From: Novosphingobium rosa NBRC 15208
GTDB taxonomy: Bacteria; Pseudomonadota; Alphaproteobacteria; Sphingomonadales; Sphingomonadaceae
DNA: 64,000 nt
NCBI RefSeq assembly: GCF_001598555.1
Contig: NZ_BCZE01000001.1
Location: 199,980-263,979 of the forward strand
Direction: 5' to 3'
Shown: piece by piece, positions 63,350 through 64,000 of the stretch
Position numbering within the stretch: the first letter of the stretch is position 1
Layout: the number at the start of each line of letters is the position of its first letter
The notes under the pieces: generated by a model
Told to the model about the DNA's origin: nothing
Database searches by the model: none
The model's input: the letters and a program-made list of their open reading frames with translations, nothing else
Position numbers and translations under genes: made by a program

Positions 63350-64000
63350 ATGTCATCGCTTTTCACATCCTGCGCGCTTCTGCTGGCCAGCGCGGCTCCC
63401 GCTCCTGCCAGCACCGAGGCTCCGGCGGGCAACAGCCAGCCCGCCTCGGATGACATCATCGTCACCGGCGAAAAGGCCGACCGCACCATCCAGCACACCA
63501 CCACCAGCGTGGCCGTCACCACGCCGCAGCAGATCAGGGATCAGGCGATCCTCTCGATTCAGGATGTCTACAACCGCACCGCCAATGTGGCGGAAACCTA
63601 TGGCTCCTCGGGCTTCACCATTCGCGGGGTGAACAACAAGGGCGTCTCGGGCGCGGGCGGGGCGGATACGGCCACGGTCTACGTCGATGGCGCGCCGCTG
63701 CCCAGCGAAGCCCTGTTCGGCGGCCCCACCGATCTGTGGGATGTGAGTCAGGTGGAGATTTTGCGCGGGCCGCAATCGACCATTCAGGGCCTCAACGCAC
63801 TGGCCGGATCGGTGGTGATCGAAACCAGAGACCCGACGCAAAAGTGGAGCGCCGATGGCCGCGCCTTGTGGAGCAGCCAGATGCAGCGCACCTTCTCCGC
63901 CGCCGTGGGCGGCCCCATCGTGCCGGGCGAACTGGCCTTCCGCCTCGCTGTCGAGCATCGCGCCGATCGCGGCATCATCCACAACATCGTGCGCGGCGGC
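63350..64000 (+). CDS. TonB-dependent receptor, Fur-controlled (C-terminus beyond window)
   Basis: The first 217 codons of a receptor that runs off the right edge. A short signal peptide (MSSLFTSCALLLASAAPAPA) is followed by the TonB-box-like DDIIVTGEKADRT and a plug domain with DQAILSIQDVYNRTANVAE, FTIRGVNNKGVSG, ATVYVDGAPLP and VEILRGPQSTIQGLNALAGSVVIET. GGGGGAA precedes the ATG. The Fur box upstream suggests a ferric-siderophore or other iron-complex receptor. The ligand cannot be read from this part. Confidence 0.9.
   Translation, partial: MSSLFTSCALLLASAAPAPASTEAPAGNSQPASDDIIVTGEKADRTIQHTTTSVAVTTPQQIRDQAILSIQDVYNRTANVAETYGSSGFTIRGVNNKGVSGAGGADTATVYVDGAPLPSEALFGGPTDLWDVSQVEILRGPQSTIQGLNALAGSVVIETRDPTQKWSADGRALWSSQMQRTFSAAVGGPIVPGELAFRLAVEHRADRGIIHNIVRGG

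Noticed and set aside
1..64000. Search for tRNA, rRNA, CRISPR arrays, insertion sequences and prophage
   Set aside because: No cloverleaf with the conserved T-loop sequence, no spaced direct repeats, no transposase or integrase and no phage genes were seen. The phage-like VgrG belongs to the T6SS.

Overview
The window is GC-rich alphaproteobacterial DNA, most like a sphingomonad (Novosphingobium/Sphingobium-type). This rests on the gene content: a TagH/PpkA/PppA/TagF type VI secretion cluster, several TonB-dependent receptors, NodT-type outer-membrane factors, a Rhodobacter-style Zur box and heavy use of ATGA/TGATG start-stop overlaps. That placement is inference; no rRNA or tRNA gene lies in the window. 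I saw no CRISPR array, transposase, prophage or integration site.

Layout. (1) 1-16080: a T6SS cluster in several transcription units. tssA-tssB and an OmpA-type protein read leftwards. vgrG, an unknown protein and the FHA protein tagH read rightwards. tssK-tssL-tssM-tagF-pppA-ppkA is a tightly overlapping leftward operon, so the threonine-phosphorylation control module is complete. The sheath partner, baseplate and ClpV genes presumably lie left of position 1. (2) 16213-18411: an M23 peptidoglycan endopeptidase and a CPBP membrane protease, tail to tail. (3) 18579-24397: a Zur-type operator followed by a TonB receptor, an ABC ATPase and two DUF3526-like permeases, a probable zinc-starvation uptake operon. 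(4) 24555-32496: a 27-codon membrane peptide gene followed by kdpFABCDE. (5) 32497-33113: a putative structured small RNA with anti-Shine-Dalgarno loops and an intrinsic terminator, then a small membrane protein. (6) 33135-35983: a small HTH-like protein divergent from a TonB receptor.

(7) 36042-43743: a leftward run of patatin phospholipase, ZntB-like channel and CzcCBA-like tripartite metal efflux. (8) 43952-47316: 3-hydroxybutyrate dehydrogenase, acetoacetate decarboxylase and a Pit phosphate transporter. (9) 47358-52352: an EmrB/EmrA/NodT drug-efflux operon divergent from an AraC regulator. (10) 52407-53267: folD. (11) 53518-58928: a Tat-exported molybdenum aldehyde oxidoreductase (paoABC-like) with its XdhC and MocA maturation factors. 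(12) 59023-63015: Rrf2 regulator, NDH-2-like flavoprotein and an old-yellow-enzyme/FadH-type flavoenzyme. (13) 63350 to the right edge: a TonB receptor behind a Fur box.

Two themes link neighbours. Metal and ion homeostasis recurs: Zur-type uptake, RND/ZntB efflux, Kdp, Pit and Fur. The kdp region shows the most novel signal: 11-bp-spaced TTCAACGC repeats of the kind OmpR-family regulators bind occur both upstream of the kdp operon and just downstream of kdpE, directly in front of the putative small RNA. This suggests a KdpE-controlled sRNA that could act on ribosome binding sites.
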